A stretch of DNA of 16,050 bases from JALRAP01 sp046302815 (GTDB lineage Bacteria; Bacteroidota; Bacteroidia; AKYH767-A; OLB10): NCBI GenBank assembly GCA_046302815.1, contig JBKCHO010000045.1, positions 1-16,050 on the forward strand. The letters are read 5' to 3'. Shown in pieces: positions 1 through 7,904 of this stretch. Numbering within the stretch: position 1 is the stretch's first letter; every line of letters starts with the position of its first letter. Both the position numbers and the translations under genes were made by a program. The notes under the pieces are model-generated. The model did no database searches. It was not told the origin of the DNA and saw only the letters and a list, made by a program, of their open reading frames with translations.

Positions 1-1868
1 AAACCCTAGATAAGTCTTCCAAGGGCAGGGCTCACTTCTTCATCCTTGAAACGCTTCGTAATCTACAGCCTTCTGCAGCAGCCGATATTCCAGGTTGTAC
101 CAGTGCGCTTTCGGTTGCAGAATTTGATGGAAAATATCGCAAACTCATGGAGCATCTTTTGGGCCATGTGTATGTTTTGAACAACTCCGAGGACCTCTCT
201 AACATCGATACAGGAACACTTGATAAGGGTTTTGTCATACTCTCCTCCAATGGGAGATTCCTGCGACAGCGCTACACCCTTGGTGGCGGTTCGGTTGGGC
301 AAGGTGACGGAAAGCGAACCGGTCGCCAAAAAAACCTACAACAACTCGCCGAAAAAATCGAGTTGCACAAGGAAGCCATTGTCAAATTGCAAGCCGAGAT
401 ATCCGAAACCGAAACCAATATCGCTTCCTTGCGCGGATTTAGCTCTGCTGGATCAGCCGATGTATCCCGTTTGGACAATGAATTTGCCAAAGCATCTGGA
501 AGGGTATCGTCGCTTAATAACAATAGGGAGTTTCTACTTTCCGCAATCAGCTACACGAAAAATACAACAGACAGGCTTGATGAAGAGTTGCGTGGATTAA
601 CGGAGCGTACCAATGAGGGAGAGAGTGGATCCGCATTTTCAATTGAAGCTCGCAAAAAAGAACTTACAAACCTGCTTGAGCAGCAGTCATCGCAGCAGCA
701 ACGGTCGAACGATTTGCAGCGTCATGTTAGTGAGATGTCCGGTGCATACAACACCAAAAACATCCAGTTCTACCAGCAACAAAACAAACTCCAGAACATC
801 ACCCGAGAAATCAGTTTCAAGTCAAACCAGATAAGCAACCTGACCAAGAACCGGGAAAACCAATCTGGCGAACTCGAAGGTATTTCCACGCAACTACAAA
901 CCCTATCAGCCAGCGTCCATGAAAACCATGAACTGCTTCAAGGATTATTAACTAAGCGAACCGAACAGGAAACTGCACTTCGCGCACACGAGGATTCATA
1001 TTATAAATCCAAGGGGGAAATAGAATCAGAAGAAAAATCCATCAGCGAAAAGCGTAAGCAAAAGGAACATTCTGAAGCCATCATCCGTGAAATTCAAAAT
1101 CAAAAAAACGGATTAATGATTCAAATGACCGCACTACGCGAGAGATTGAGCATCGAATTTGAAATCACATTGGATGATTTACAAGACCGTGAACCTGATC
1201 CAGAGCAGAACCCTGACGAACTCAGGGCTAGAGTTGAAAAACTGAAGACGCAATTAAGCGAATTCGGAGCCATAAATCCAATGGCGCTTGAATCATTCAA
1301 GGAAATCAAAGAGCGTCATGATTTTATCCTGAAAGAGCAAGACGACTTGAACAAGGCTAAAGAATCCTTGCTCAAAACCATTGCAGAAATAGACGGAACA
1401 GCCAAAGAGAAATTCATGGAGGCGTACAACGCAGTGCGCGCAAACTTCATCCATGTTTTTCGTACCCTGTTTTCCGAGGAGGACAACTGCGACCTATTGT
1501 TGACTGATTTGGCCAACCCTCTTGAGTCAGATGTTCAAATCATCGCACAACCCAAAGGAAAAAAGCCGATGTCAATTGACCAGCTTTCGGGCGGAGAAAA
1601 AACTCTTACCGCAACATCCTTGCTGTTTGGTGTGTATCTGTTAAAGCCTTCGCCGTTCTGTATTTTGGATGAGGTTGATGCCCCGCTAGACGACGCCAAC
1701 ATAGGTAAATTCAGCAAAATCATTAGAACCTTCTCCAAAGAATCTCAATTCATCATCATCACCCACAACAAATCCACCATGGCCGAAACGGATGTAATGT
1801 ATGGCGTAACGATGGTTGAGCAAGGTGTTACCCAACTAGTGCCAGTTGATTTGAGAGAATATGCTTAA
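1..1868 (+). CDS. smc: Chromosome segregation protein SMC, C-terminal half (5' end outside window)
   Basis: SMC is the ATPase core of the bacterial condensin that organises and segregates the chromosome. The frame is open from base 3 with no start inside the window, giving 621 visible residues of a family that is normally near 1,200. The first 100 or so residues match the second half of the hinge, with a glycine-rich stretch (TLGGGSVGQG) at about 285-315. A long Gln/Glu/Lys/Arg-rich coiled coil follows. The C-terminal ATPase lobe shows the ABC signature LSGGEK (1584-1601), Walker B LDEVDAP (1665-1685) and the switch histidine in ITHNK near 1760. The internal ATG at 147 is not the start, because hinge sequence continues upstream of it. 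The stop lies one base from the stop of the opposing gene, so the two ends converge. Identification is certain; only the N-terminal head and first coil are missing. Confidence 0.97.
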   Translation, partial: TLDKSSKGRAHFFILETLRNLQPSAAADIPGCTSALSVAEFDGKYRKLMEHLLGHVYVLNNSEDLSNIDTGTLDKGFVILSSNGRFLRQRYTLGGGSVGQGDGKRTGRQKNLQQLAEKIELHKEAIVKLQAEISETETNIASLRGFSSAGSADVSRLDNEFAKASGRVSSLNNNREFLLSAISYTKNTTDRLDEELRGLTERTNEGESGSAFSIEARKKELTNLLEQQSSQQQRSNDLQRHVSEMSGAYNTKNIQFYQQQNKLQNITREISFKSNQISNLTKNRENQSGELEGISTQLQTLSASVHENHELLQGLLTKRTEQETALRAHEDSYYKSKGEIESEEKSISEKRKQKEHSEAIIREIQNQKNGLMIQMTALRERLSIEFEITLDDLQDREPDPEQNPDELRARVEKLKTQLSEFGAINPMALESFKEIKERHDFILKEQDDLNKAKESLLKTIAEIDGTAKEKFMEAYNAVRANFIHVFRTLFSEEDNCDLLLTDLANPLESDVQIIAQPKGKKPMSIDQLSGGEKTLTATSLLFGVYLLKPSPFCILDEVDAPLDDANIGKFSKIIRTFSKESQFIIITHNKSTMAETDVMYGVTMVEQGVTQLVPVDLREYA

Positions 1869-1869
1869 A

Positions 1870-2193
1870 TTATTTCTTCTTGGGTCCGAAAATACGATGA
1901 AAAAATCCGGGCTTTGCTGAAACATAACCCGAGCCCTTCTTTCGGTTTTTCTTCATCCGCTTCCTGGTCTTTTTATCTTGGAGCTTCAGATGTCTCTTCC
2001 TACCCTCAATTTCAGCTTTGCGTGCATCCTGCTTTTGCTGCTCCTTCTTTTCGTGTGCCTGCTTCTGCTTCTTGGTCATCTTTTTATCCTCCTGTGCCAA
2101 GGCAGAGCCAGAGCCAATCAAGAAAAAGAAAAAAAATGCTAGGATAAACTTTAAAGGCGCTGTGTTCTTGGCTATCAATTTTTCATAAATCAT
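1870..2193 (-). CDS. Small, highly basic exported protein of unknown function
   Basis: The 107-residue product begins with a clear signal peptide: a basic start, then a hydrophobic core with five consecutive phenylalanines (about residues 15-30) and a plausible cleavage site after ALA-Q (32-34). The mature part of about 73 residues is some 40% Lys plus Arg (22 Lys, 7 Arg), arranged as a charged probable helix followed by a short tail with aromatic residues that ends in three lysines. I do not recognise a named family. The start codon overlaps the stop of the upstream cytochrome c/monooxygenase gene as ATGA, which argues for translational coupling and supports this start. Similar Lys-rich small secreted proteins are common in Bacteroidota without assigned roles; binding to nucleic acid or to anionic surface polymers is only a guess. 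Confidence 0.75.
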   Translation of the reverse strand: MIYEKLIAKNTAPLKFILAFFFFFLIGSGSALAQEDKKMTKKQKQAHEKKEQQKQDARKAEIEGRKRHLKLQDKKTRKRMKKNRKKGSGYVSAKPGFFHRIFGPKKK

Positions 2194-3581
2194 CTTCCAG
2201 AGCTTTTTGGGTAATTGGCATCCAGCTGTATTTTTTCATCGCCGGCCTGATAGGGTAAGAATGTCAAAATGAGTTGAAACATTTCATCCGTTGTGCGCAT
2301 GCTTCCCCCCAATCCGGAAATTTCTCTTGGAGGATTAAACGGATTATTGGGATTGGATGTTGTATTGTCGAATTCGCCTTTTGCCACCAAGGTTGATCCT
2401 GCAGGAATTCGCACCATCTTCGGAAAAGTGTAAAAATATTGCCAACGGAAATCCCATCTATTGATTCTAATGAGGGGAATGGTGTCGCCGTCGGGTTTAA
2501 TTGCAAAAGCTAAGAATGACTTGCCCAATAGGTGCATGTGAGGGTTAATCGTAACCAATGAAATGTCGTTGCGAATGGTCGCTCTAGTTGTGAATTCCAT
2601 AACAGTATCGGGAGGAATGACCAACTCAGGCACGATGTCTGAAATGCCAAGCGTTCCCAATTGCGTCTCCATGAAGGGTCGTTCAGGAGGCCGGGGTGCA
2701 AAAAACAGATTGATCCTGGGCTTGTCTGTTTCGTCCACTGCCGTTGGACCATAATGTACATCTCTGAGTAAAAAAACACCCTTTTTAGTGATTCGATAAC
2801 CTCCCATTCCTTCAGGGTAACGCTGTGGTTCTACTCCAGGTAAGTAGTTGAAAACTGAAGGGACAAGCATAGGATAAGTTCCATCATCATTCAACAAGTC
2901 TATAGACTTGTAAGATGCATCCAATGTGCCTGCTAACTCCCTATCCACATAGCGCGCACCTTGGTAAACATTGCGTTTTTGGGAGGGATCATATTGAACC
3001 ATATGCCCATTTACATGATGTGAAAGCTTCCTGTTTCCAGGGACATATTCGATGAGTCGGATGAAGGTATCCTTGTCCAACTCATAAGGGATCTTAGCAA
3101 CCAAAAAACGGTCGCGATTATCTCCTTTGATCTGTATCGGCTGATCCAATTCGATGACCATATCCGGTTTACCGAAAATAGAACCATTGGGATAGTCGGG
3201 AACTATTGGTGGTTTCTTGGAATCGCCTTCCGGACAGCCTGCAGCAATCCATTCCAAAATCATATCCCTCTCTGACTTCACTAAAACTTTCTCTCCAACG
3301 AATCGACTGTAGGATGTATCGGCAGGCCATGGAGGCATAATACCCTTGGAGATCACTTTTGAAATCGTCTTTGACTTGGACTTCACATCCTTTAAAGTGA
3401 TCAGCTCAAATGGTCCTGCTTCTCCTTTCCTGTGGCAGGGCGTACAGTTCTTGTGAATGATTGGTGCAATATGCTCATTGAATGTAAGCTCCGTTTTTTC
3501 GACCTTGGTAAGACAAGAACCCCAGAAGCAAATAGCTAAGGGGAGAACTAGAAAAAAAGTCTTCGATTTCGAGAACATCAT
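2190..3581 (-). CDS. Cytochrome c domain fused to PHM/DBM-type copper (type II) monooxygenase
   Basis: This is a 463-residue exported protein with two domains. A hydrophobic leader ends near FWGSC (Cys23), possibly a lipoprotein anchor though the lipobox is not ideal. A small cytochrome c domain follows, with heme motif CTPCH (46-50) and a candidate axial Met in MPPW (82). The rest matches the copper type II ascorbate-dependent monooxygenase fold. By comparison with peptidylglycine hydroxylating monooxygenase, the CuH ligands are His188, His189 (SHH) and His276 (VHYG), and the CuM ligands are His348, His350 (HMH) and Met434 (DEM). All six are present. No cysteine occurs after residue 116, so the disulfides of the animal enzymes are absent. 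The heme domain may supply the electrons that ascorbate gives in animals; this is inference and the substrate is unknown. Two ATG codons stand in tandem at the start (3581 and 3578). The gene overlaps both neighbours by ATGA. Confidence 0.85.
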   Translation of the reverse strand: MMFSKSKTFFLVLPLAICFWGSCLTKVEKTELTFNEHIAPIIHKNCTPCHRKGEAGPFELITLKDVKSKSKTISKVISKGIMPPWPADTSYSRFVGEKVLVKSERDMILEWIAAGCPEGDSKKPPIVPDYPNGSIFGKPDMVIELDQPIQIKGDNRDRFLVAKIPYELDKDTFIRLIEYVPGNRKLSHHVNGHMVQYDPSQKRNVYQGARYVDRELAGTLDASYKSIDLLNDDGTYPMLVPSVFNYLPGVEPQRYPEGMGGYRITKKGVFLLRDVHYGPTAVDETDKPRINLFFAPRPPERPFMETQLGTLGISDIVPELVIPPDTVMEFTTRATIRNDISLVTINPHMHLLGKSFLAFAIKPDGDTIPLIRINRWDFRWQYFYTFPKMVRIPAGSTLVAKGEFDNTTSNPNNPFNPPREISGLGGSMRTTDEMFQLILTFLPYQAGDEKIQLDANYPKSSGR

Positions 3582-4126
3582 TCTATGAAACAGCCATGGG
3601 CCACAGTGGAAGGATAGGGCGGTTTTGAACCCTTTGATAAGCTATCAAGAACAGATGCCAAATACCGCTCTGTTATTACTATGCGCTTTACTCCGAAATC
3701 GGGGGATCTGTCATCTATGGCGCCTGTATAAACCGTTTCACCCTTACGATTGGTAACAATCGCCTGTGGGGTCACTTCCGCCTTTAGCAGCCGCACCATT
3801 GTGTTGGATGTATCCATTAATGCTAAAGCGTCTATGCGGTTTTCTTTATGAAATGCATGGATGGAACTGTCGTTGTAATATGTACCCGGATAGACATAAA
3901 CCAAAGAATTATGAACTGAATCGATTGCCAACAATTCATCTACGGATTGGATGCAAATAGGACACTCAGGAGAAAAAAAGACAAAGGCCGTGTGATCTCT
4001 GACATCCAAAAGAGAATCAATGGAAATCTGTCTACCATCCACAGATTCTATTTCAACATCCCTTATATTCCGTGGTTCAGTACAATGAACCAGCAGAAAG
4101 GCAAAAGCCCAAAACAACCTATTCAT
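3578..4126 (-). CDS. Redoxin/thioredoxin-like lipoprotein, partner of the copper monooxygenase
   Basis: I chose the ATG at 4126, giving 182 residues, because it begins a compact lipoprotein signal (hydrophobic FWAFAFLLVHC, lipid-modified Cys at residue 15). The same frame also opens at 4204, but that longer form would overlap the upstream gene and bury the signal. The mature part is thioredoxin-like: FFSPECPIC carries a CxxC at residues 55-58, and TPQA (119-122) holds the usual cis-proline. A GAIDDR segment (136-141) and a near-terminal HGC (177-179) also stand out. I recall similar redoxin-like proteins beside cytochrome c/copper monooxygenase fusions in other bacteria, but cannot check this here. 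A likely role is thiol or copper redox chemistry in the periplasm serving the next gene, to which it is coupled by ATGA. The gap to the upstream acetyltransferase stop is 34 bases. Confidence 0.82.
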   Translation of the reverse strand: MNRLFWAFAFLLVHCTEPRNIRDVEIESVDGRQISIDSLLDVRDHTAFVFFSPECPICIQSVDELLAIDSVHNSLVYVYPGTYYNDSSIHAFHKENRIDALALMDTSNTMVRLLKAEVTPQAIVTNRKGETVYTGAIDDRSPDFGVKRIVITERYLASVLDSLSKGSKPPYPSTVAHGCFIE

Positions 4127-4160
4127 ATCGTAAAGATAATCCAGAAAAAAGAAACAAGAA

Positions 4161-5342
4161 TTATTCCTTGAAAGGATTGCGTTGTATCCAATCCTTAGGA
4201 CCAAGACTCCCTACAATAGCCTTTGTTACCGTGTTGAGAACCTTATTATTGAAACGCATATAACACTGAAGTGCGTGTGGCTTTGCACCTACAACGCTTT
4301 TGATTTCGAGAGCCGTACGGCCGTAATACACTTTAACACAACGATGAGAAATGGCATCATCTATCAGACCGTAGAGAATGTTTTGGTACAGGTCCAACTC
4401 TCGATTCAAACCGTAATTCAATCCGATATAATGAGCTTCCAAAACCCCACCATGAATGATGGCTGTTCGGAATGCGATCAGCTCCCCACGAAGCATGTAT
4501 CCCGTAATAACGAACCTGTCGCCAAGCTGCCTCTTCAATGCATGGATATATTCAAAGCCTGGGTTCACCAGTCGAATAGGGGCTTTGGCGAAAACCTCTT
4601 GGAAAAGGCCCCTAATGACTACCTGATGATCCAAAAGATTTTTTTCGCTTAAGACCTGCTCTTGAACTCCTTCAAGAGATCTTCGAACAGCATTGGCCCT
4701 GACCCGGTATTTTGAACTAAGAGCAGCAAGATAATCCTCGAATGATCGCCATTCAGGATTCAAATCCAAAATCATCTCGGGATCCGTACGAAGTGGAAAT
4801 CCCATTCCCGGAAGAAACCAGTGCATAAGATTCCCGTTATAGGAATAAAAATCCTTAATCATTTCCGCCACAATACGAGAGCCTTTCAATGATTCCAAAA
4901 CCGAATTTTTAACCTTTTGGAAATGACTACCCGCTAACAATAAACTATTGTCGTCGATGGCAACCATTCCATACTCGCCACTAGACAACAAACTGCCGCA
5001 AACCAACACTGTGGGCTTTCCTTGCTCATTGGATTTGAATAACAATCCATTTATGGTAGCGGCTATGGCCGATGACAACCCGCCGTATTGATCCAAATTC
5101 AAGACACCGCCCAATCCTTCGTCGGACAGATCTACGGCCTGGAAACAAAAAACGGCAACAGGTTCATTTGCTCGATAAAGAATAACATATCTGAATGACA
5201 ATCCAGCTATAGAAGCATTCTCTAGCGCTTTTAAATAATCCAATGAAACAAAAAAACCTCTTCCGCTGACTACTTGCTCCCAATGGAACGGATCCAATTC
5301 ACATGCAGAGTTTACAACGGTATATCGGATGTCTTGGTTCAA
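4161..5342 (-). CDS. FemAB/BioF2-like GNAT-fold acyltransferase
   Basis: The product has 393 residues and no signal peptide or membrane segment, so it is probably cytoplasmic. The C-terminal half resembles the FemAB/Acetyltransf_6 (BioF2-like) branch of the GNAT superfamily: KYRVRANAVRRS at 211-222 corresponds to the family's basic helix, the central strands run through ITGYMLRGELIAFRTA (about 274-289), and GRTALEIKSVVGA (341-353) matches the conserved end motif. Relatives transfer amino acids to peptidoglycan precursors or acyl groups to small molecules. The substrate here cannot be read from sequence. It is the first gene of the leftward cluster that continues with the redoxin and monooxygenase, and follows the YkgJ-like gene after 79 bases. 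A one-mismatch -7-like element (TACCATTG, minus strand, 5394-5387) lies 44 bases upstream. Whether its function is tied to the downstream redox genes is uncertain. Confidence 0.75.
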   Translation of the reverse strand: MNQDIRYTVVNSACELDPFHWEQVVSGRGFFVSLDYLKALENASIAGLSFRYVILYRANEPVAVFCFQAVDLSDEGLGGVLNLDQYGGLSSAIAATINGLLFKSNEQGKPTVLVCGSLLSSGEYGMVAIDDNSLLLAGSHFQKVKNSVLESLKGSRIVAEMIKDFYSYNGNLMHWFLPGMGFPLRTDPEMILDLNPEWRSFEDYLAALSSKYRVRANAVRRSLEGVQEQVLSEKNLLDHQVVIRGLFQEVFAKAPIRLVNPGFEYIHALKRQLGDRFVITGYMLRGELIAFRTAIIHGGVLEAHYIGLNYGLNRELDLYQNILYGLIDDAISHRCVKVYYGRTALEIKSVVGAKPHALQCYMRFNNKVLNTVTKAIVGSLGPKDWIQRNPFKE

Positions 5343-5421
5343 AATAAAACAGGTGTGTGTATTGAAAATGGAATGAAATAGGCGAACAATGGTAAATTCA
5401 AATGGTTTTGAATCCGCAAAA

Positions 5422-5916
5422 CTATATACCGTGCTTTATTGCCAATTGCCTAACCATTTCATAAACAGCAGGACAAACCGCACTGTTTTTAACAATGAGA
5501 TTCAAGGATTTGCTTATTGGCAGCGTATCGGTGTGAGGGTATCCTTTGCAAGCTTGAGGCCTATGTTCATAAACGCTGCATTTGTTGTCTGGTAGAAGGA
5601 AGGGACAAGGAATAGACTGAGGAACATAATCGCCATCCTGATCCAACTTTAAATATCGGTTTACCATCTCGCCTGGTCGAATTCCGAAATGGTCTGCCAA
5701 ACGGCTGATGTCGCGCTCTTTGAAAACCGGACTGATGGTTTTGCAGCAGTTGGCACAGGAGAGACAATCGGTTGTCTCGAATACCTCAGCATGCAAATCG
5801 AACATCTCCCCGTCAATTCCCTTTTTGGAATGCTTGGTCAACTTTTCCAAAATTTTCCGGTTTTCACGCTCAATGCGGTGGGAATGCCGGTTAAGTTCCT
5901 CTTGGGAAATGGGCAT
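5422..5916 (-). CDS. YkgJ-like (CxxCxxCC) cysteine-cluster protein
   Basis: The 164-residue soluble protein carries eight cysteines in the pattern of the YkgJ / UPF0153 family, annotated as putative zinc- or iron-chelating proteins: Cys51, Cys54, Cys57 and Cys58 in CLSCANCC, then Cys104 (IPCPF), Cys113 (KCSVYEHRP), Cys123 (ACKGYP) and Cys148. The family is thought to bind a metal or an iron-sulfur cluster, but I know of no firmly assigned biochemical role. The first 40 residues are charged and probably helical. Start ATG is at 5916. It is transcribed divergently from dnaX, with an exact TAACTTTG promoter element on its own strand at 5966-5959. The FemAB-like gene lies 79 bases downstream on the same strand, so the two could share a transcript. 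Confidence 0.88.
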   Translation of the reverse strand: MPISQEELNRHSHRIERENRKILEKLTKHSKKGIDGEMFDLHAEVFETTDCLSCANCCKTISPVFKERDISRLADHFGIRPGEMVNRYLKLDQDGDYVPQSIPCPFLLPDNKCSVYEHRPQACKGYPHTDTLPISKSLNLIVKNSAVCPAVYEMVRQLAIKHGI

Positions 5917-5958
5917 GGGTGGTGATTTTCAAATTATTCCGTGAAACAAATCGGACCG

Positions 5959-5966
5959 CAAAGTTA
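5959..5966 (-). promoter_or_regulatory. Candidate -7 promoter element TAACTTTG for the YkgJ-like gene
   Basis: On the minus strand this reads TAACTTTG, an exact fit to the Bacteroidota TAnnTTTG -7 consensus, 42 bases before the ATG at 5916. No clean -33 TTG is seen at the expected spacing, so the call rests on the -7 match and its location between divergent genes. Confidence 0.5.
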
Positions 5967-5989
5967 CACCAAAAGCGAACCCGAATCCA

Positions 5990-5997
5990 TAACTTTG
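5990..5997 (+). promoter_or_regulatory. Candidate -7 promoter element TAACTTTG for dnaX
   Basis: TAACTTTG is an exact match to TAnnTTTG and sits 43 bases before the dnaX ATG. The identical octamer lies on the opposite strand 23 bases away, giving a divergent pair. A -33 element is not obvious. Confidence 0.5.
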
Positions 5998-6040
5998 TAA
6001 GGTACCCCATTACATACCCAATCATTTCCAAATCTTCAAT

Positions 6041-7855
6041 ATGGAACAGTTTATTGTCTCCGCTAGAAAATACAGGCCTTCCACTTTTAACACCGTGGTT
6101 GGACAACAATCCATCACCACCACGCTCAAAAACGCCATCCGCACCAATCAACTGGCTCAGGCATTTCTATTCACTGGTCCCCGAGGCGTTGGCAAAACCA
6201 CTTGTGCAAGGATTCTAGCCAAAACCATCAATTGCTCCAACTTGACAGCAGAAACTGAATGCTGTAACACTTGCGACTCATGCGTTGCTTTCAACAATGG
6301 CCAAAGTTTGAATATTTTCGAATTGGATGCTGCATCAAATAGCTCTGTCGATGACATGCGTGCGCTGGTTGAGCAAGTACGATATCATCCACAAGGCGGA
6401 AAGTACCGCACCTACATCATCGATGAGGTTCATATGTTGACTACGCAGGCCTTCAATGCTTTTCTCAAAACTTTGGAGGAACCTCCCGCCTACGCGAAAT
6501 TCATACTGGCTACTACCGAAAAGCACAAAATCATACCGACCATTCTTTCAAGATGTCAGATTTTTGATTTCAACAGGATTACTGTCAACGATATTGCCGA
6601 GCACTTAGCATATGTAGCCAAAAGCGAAAATGTAACAGCCGATCCGGAAGCACTGCATCTTATCGCGCAGAAGGCCGATGGCGCCTTGCGGGATGCCCTT
6701 TCCATCTTCGATCAACTGGTAAGTTATGCTGGAAGCCACATTACATACAAACATGTTTCCGAGAACCTGAATGTTCTCGATCATGAATACTACTTCAATT
6801 TCACAGACATGGTTGTGAAAGGCGACTTGCCCTCTTGTCTGATGCTTTTGGATAAAATAGTTAAGGATGGTTTTAATCTACATCACTTTGTAATTGGCTT
6901 CGCAACCCACATTAGGGATCTGATGATGTGCAAAGATCCGCAAACTGCCTCCCTCATTGAAACGACCAATACCATCCGTGAACAATACTTAAGCCAATCG
7001 AATCGCCTAGCACCAGGATTGCTTTTTCAATTTCTTGATTTGCTCTCCAAATGTGACTACCAATTTCAGTCGGCGCAAAACCAGCGCCTCCATGTAGAAA
7101 TCGCTTTGATGAGAATGTGTGCGGCATCAGGAAGACCCGACCTGACAACACCAGTAAGGACGGAACAGCCAGCAACGAGCGTAACATCTCCTTCAATACA
7201 AAATTCATTTGCTCCACCGTCCAACCCCACGACCATTCCACCAGGCATGTTGCAGCAAGATGCGATTGCTGTTCCCGAAATAAAAAAGGCTGCCCCTCCG
7301 GTATCCATCAAAATTGAAAATCAAACCGCCAACATACCAGCCATAACACCAAAACCTGCAGCCTCTTCACCAACCAGGACAAGTAGATCTGCAACTATTT
7401 CGATTAGCAAGACATTAGCTGTTGGGGGCTTGGGAGGCAACAAATCAAAAGAGGATGAGGACCCTGCCATGATTTATGCAGGCTACAAATTGGATGTCGA
7501 TGCAGCCATCAAAGCCATTAAAAAAATCAGTGATGGCATGCTTGAAGTTGGAAGAAAACAAGTCGGTTTGTCGTTGGTTTCATACCCACTGGAAATAGTA
7601 GATGAAAACATCATCGAAATCCCCGTGGAGAATCTAGTTCAGGCCGATGAGATTCGTTCCAACAGGGTGGAAATCCTCAAGTGGCTTCGTGAAAGCGAAA
7701 ATCTCAAGTGTGGAGATATCCGATGCCGGATTCTACCCTCGAATGAGGTCAAAAAAACGGCCTACTCCCCAACTAAAAAATTCAATACCATGACAGAAAC
7801 AAATCCAATGCTGGCCAAACTAAGGCAAAAGTTGGACCTGGATCTGGATTTCTAG
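6041..7855 (+). CDS. dnaX: DNA polymerase III subunit tau (with possible frameshifted gamma form)
   Basis: DnaX is the ATPase of the clamp loader that places the beta sliding clamp on primed DNA and links it to the polymerase core. The 604-residue product shows Walker A GPRGVGKT (46-53), zinc-binding cysteines Cys65, Cys75, Cys78 and Cys81, Walker B IIDEVH (126-131), sensor 1 LATTE (156-160) and the SRC arginine-finger motif (170-172). The clamp-loader collar runs to about residue 365. A Pro/Thr/Ser-rich linker (about 370-465) leads to a tau-specific C-terminal domain. Inside the linker, codons 414-416 contain an in-phase A AAA AAG heptamer with a nearby -1 stop (see separate feature). There is no Shine-Dalgarno, and the start is fixed by the conserved N-terminal SARKYRP. 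The gene is divergent from the YkgJ-like gene and is followed by icd after 49 bases. Confidence 0.97.
   Translation: MEQFIVSARKYRPSTFNTVVGQQSITTTLKNAIRTNQLAQAFLFTGPRGVGKTTCARILAKTINCSNLTAETECCNTCDSCVAFNNGQSLNIFELDAASNSSVDDMRALVEQVRYHPQGGKYRTYIIDEVHMLTTQAFNAFLKTLEEPPAYAKFILATTEKHKIIPTILSRCQIFDFNRITVNDIAEHLAYVAKSENVTADPEALHLIAQKADGALRDALSIFDQLVSYAGSHITYKHVSENLNVLDHEYYFNFTDMVVKGDLPSCLMLLDKIVKDGFNLHHFVIGFATHIRDLMMCKDPQTASLIETTNTIREQYLSQSNRLAPGLLFQFLDLLSKCDYQFQSAQNQRLHVEIALMRMCAASGRPDLTTPVRTEQPATSVTSPSIQNSFAPPSNPTTIPPGMLQQDAIAVPEIKKAAPPVSIKIENQTANIPAITPKPAASSPTRTSRSATISISKTLAVGGLGGNKSKEDEDPAMIYAGYKLDVDAAIKAIKKISDGMLEVGRKQVGLSLVSYPLEIVDENIIEIPVENLVQADEIRSNRVEILKWLRESENLKCGDIRCRILPSNEVKKTAYSPTKKFNTMTETNPMLAKLRQKLDLDLDF
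7282..7317 (+). promoter_or_regulatory. Candidate programmed -1 frameshift site in dnaX (A AAA AAG plus -1 stop)
   Basis: Bases 7282-7288 read A AAA AAG in phase with the dnaX codons (ATA AAA AAG), the same slippery heptamer as in E. coli dnaX. Slipping back one base would add nine residues (GCPSGIHQN) and stop at TGA 7315-7317, giving a 425-residue product; E. coli gamma is 431. The site falls in the linker between collar and tau-specific domain, where gamma forms end. I see no strong downstream hairpin and no clear upstream Shine-Dalgarno-like stimulator, so efficiency is unknown. The two other long A runs in this gene (near 7520 and 7750) are not in slippery phase. Confidence 0.5.
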
Positions 7856-7871
7856 AAACTCTCACATTTAT

Positions 7872-7879
7872 TACTTTTG
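7872..7879 (+). promoter_or_regulatory. Candidate -7 promoter element TACTTTTG for icd
   Basis: TACTTTTG matches TAnnTTTG exactly inside the 49-base dnaX-icd gap, 25 bases before the icd ATG. It suggests icd has its own transcript. A -33 element is not clear. Confidence 0.5.
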
Positions 7880-7904
7880 CAATCCATTTAAAAACTAGAC
7901 TATT

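Noticed and set aside
220..600. Second plus-strand open frame of 126 codons inside smc
   Set aside because: It is a shadow in another frame of the smc hinge and coiled coil, which is clearly the coding frame.
4127..4204. Longer start (ATG 4204) for the redoxin-like gene
   Set aside because: It would overlap the acetyltransferase gene by 44 bases and place 26 extra residues before a good lipoprotein signal; ATG 4126 is preferred.
4182..4652. Plus-strand open frame of 156 codons
   Set aside because: It is antisense to the FemAB-like gene, whose motifs are convincing, and its translation resembles no family.
7519..7526. Second A-run in dnaX as another slippery site
   Set aside because: In phase it reads T AAA AAA, which does not fit the X XXY YYZ slippery pattern.
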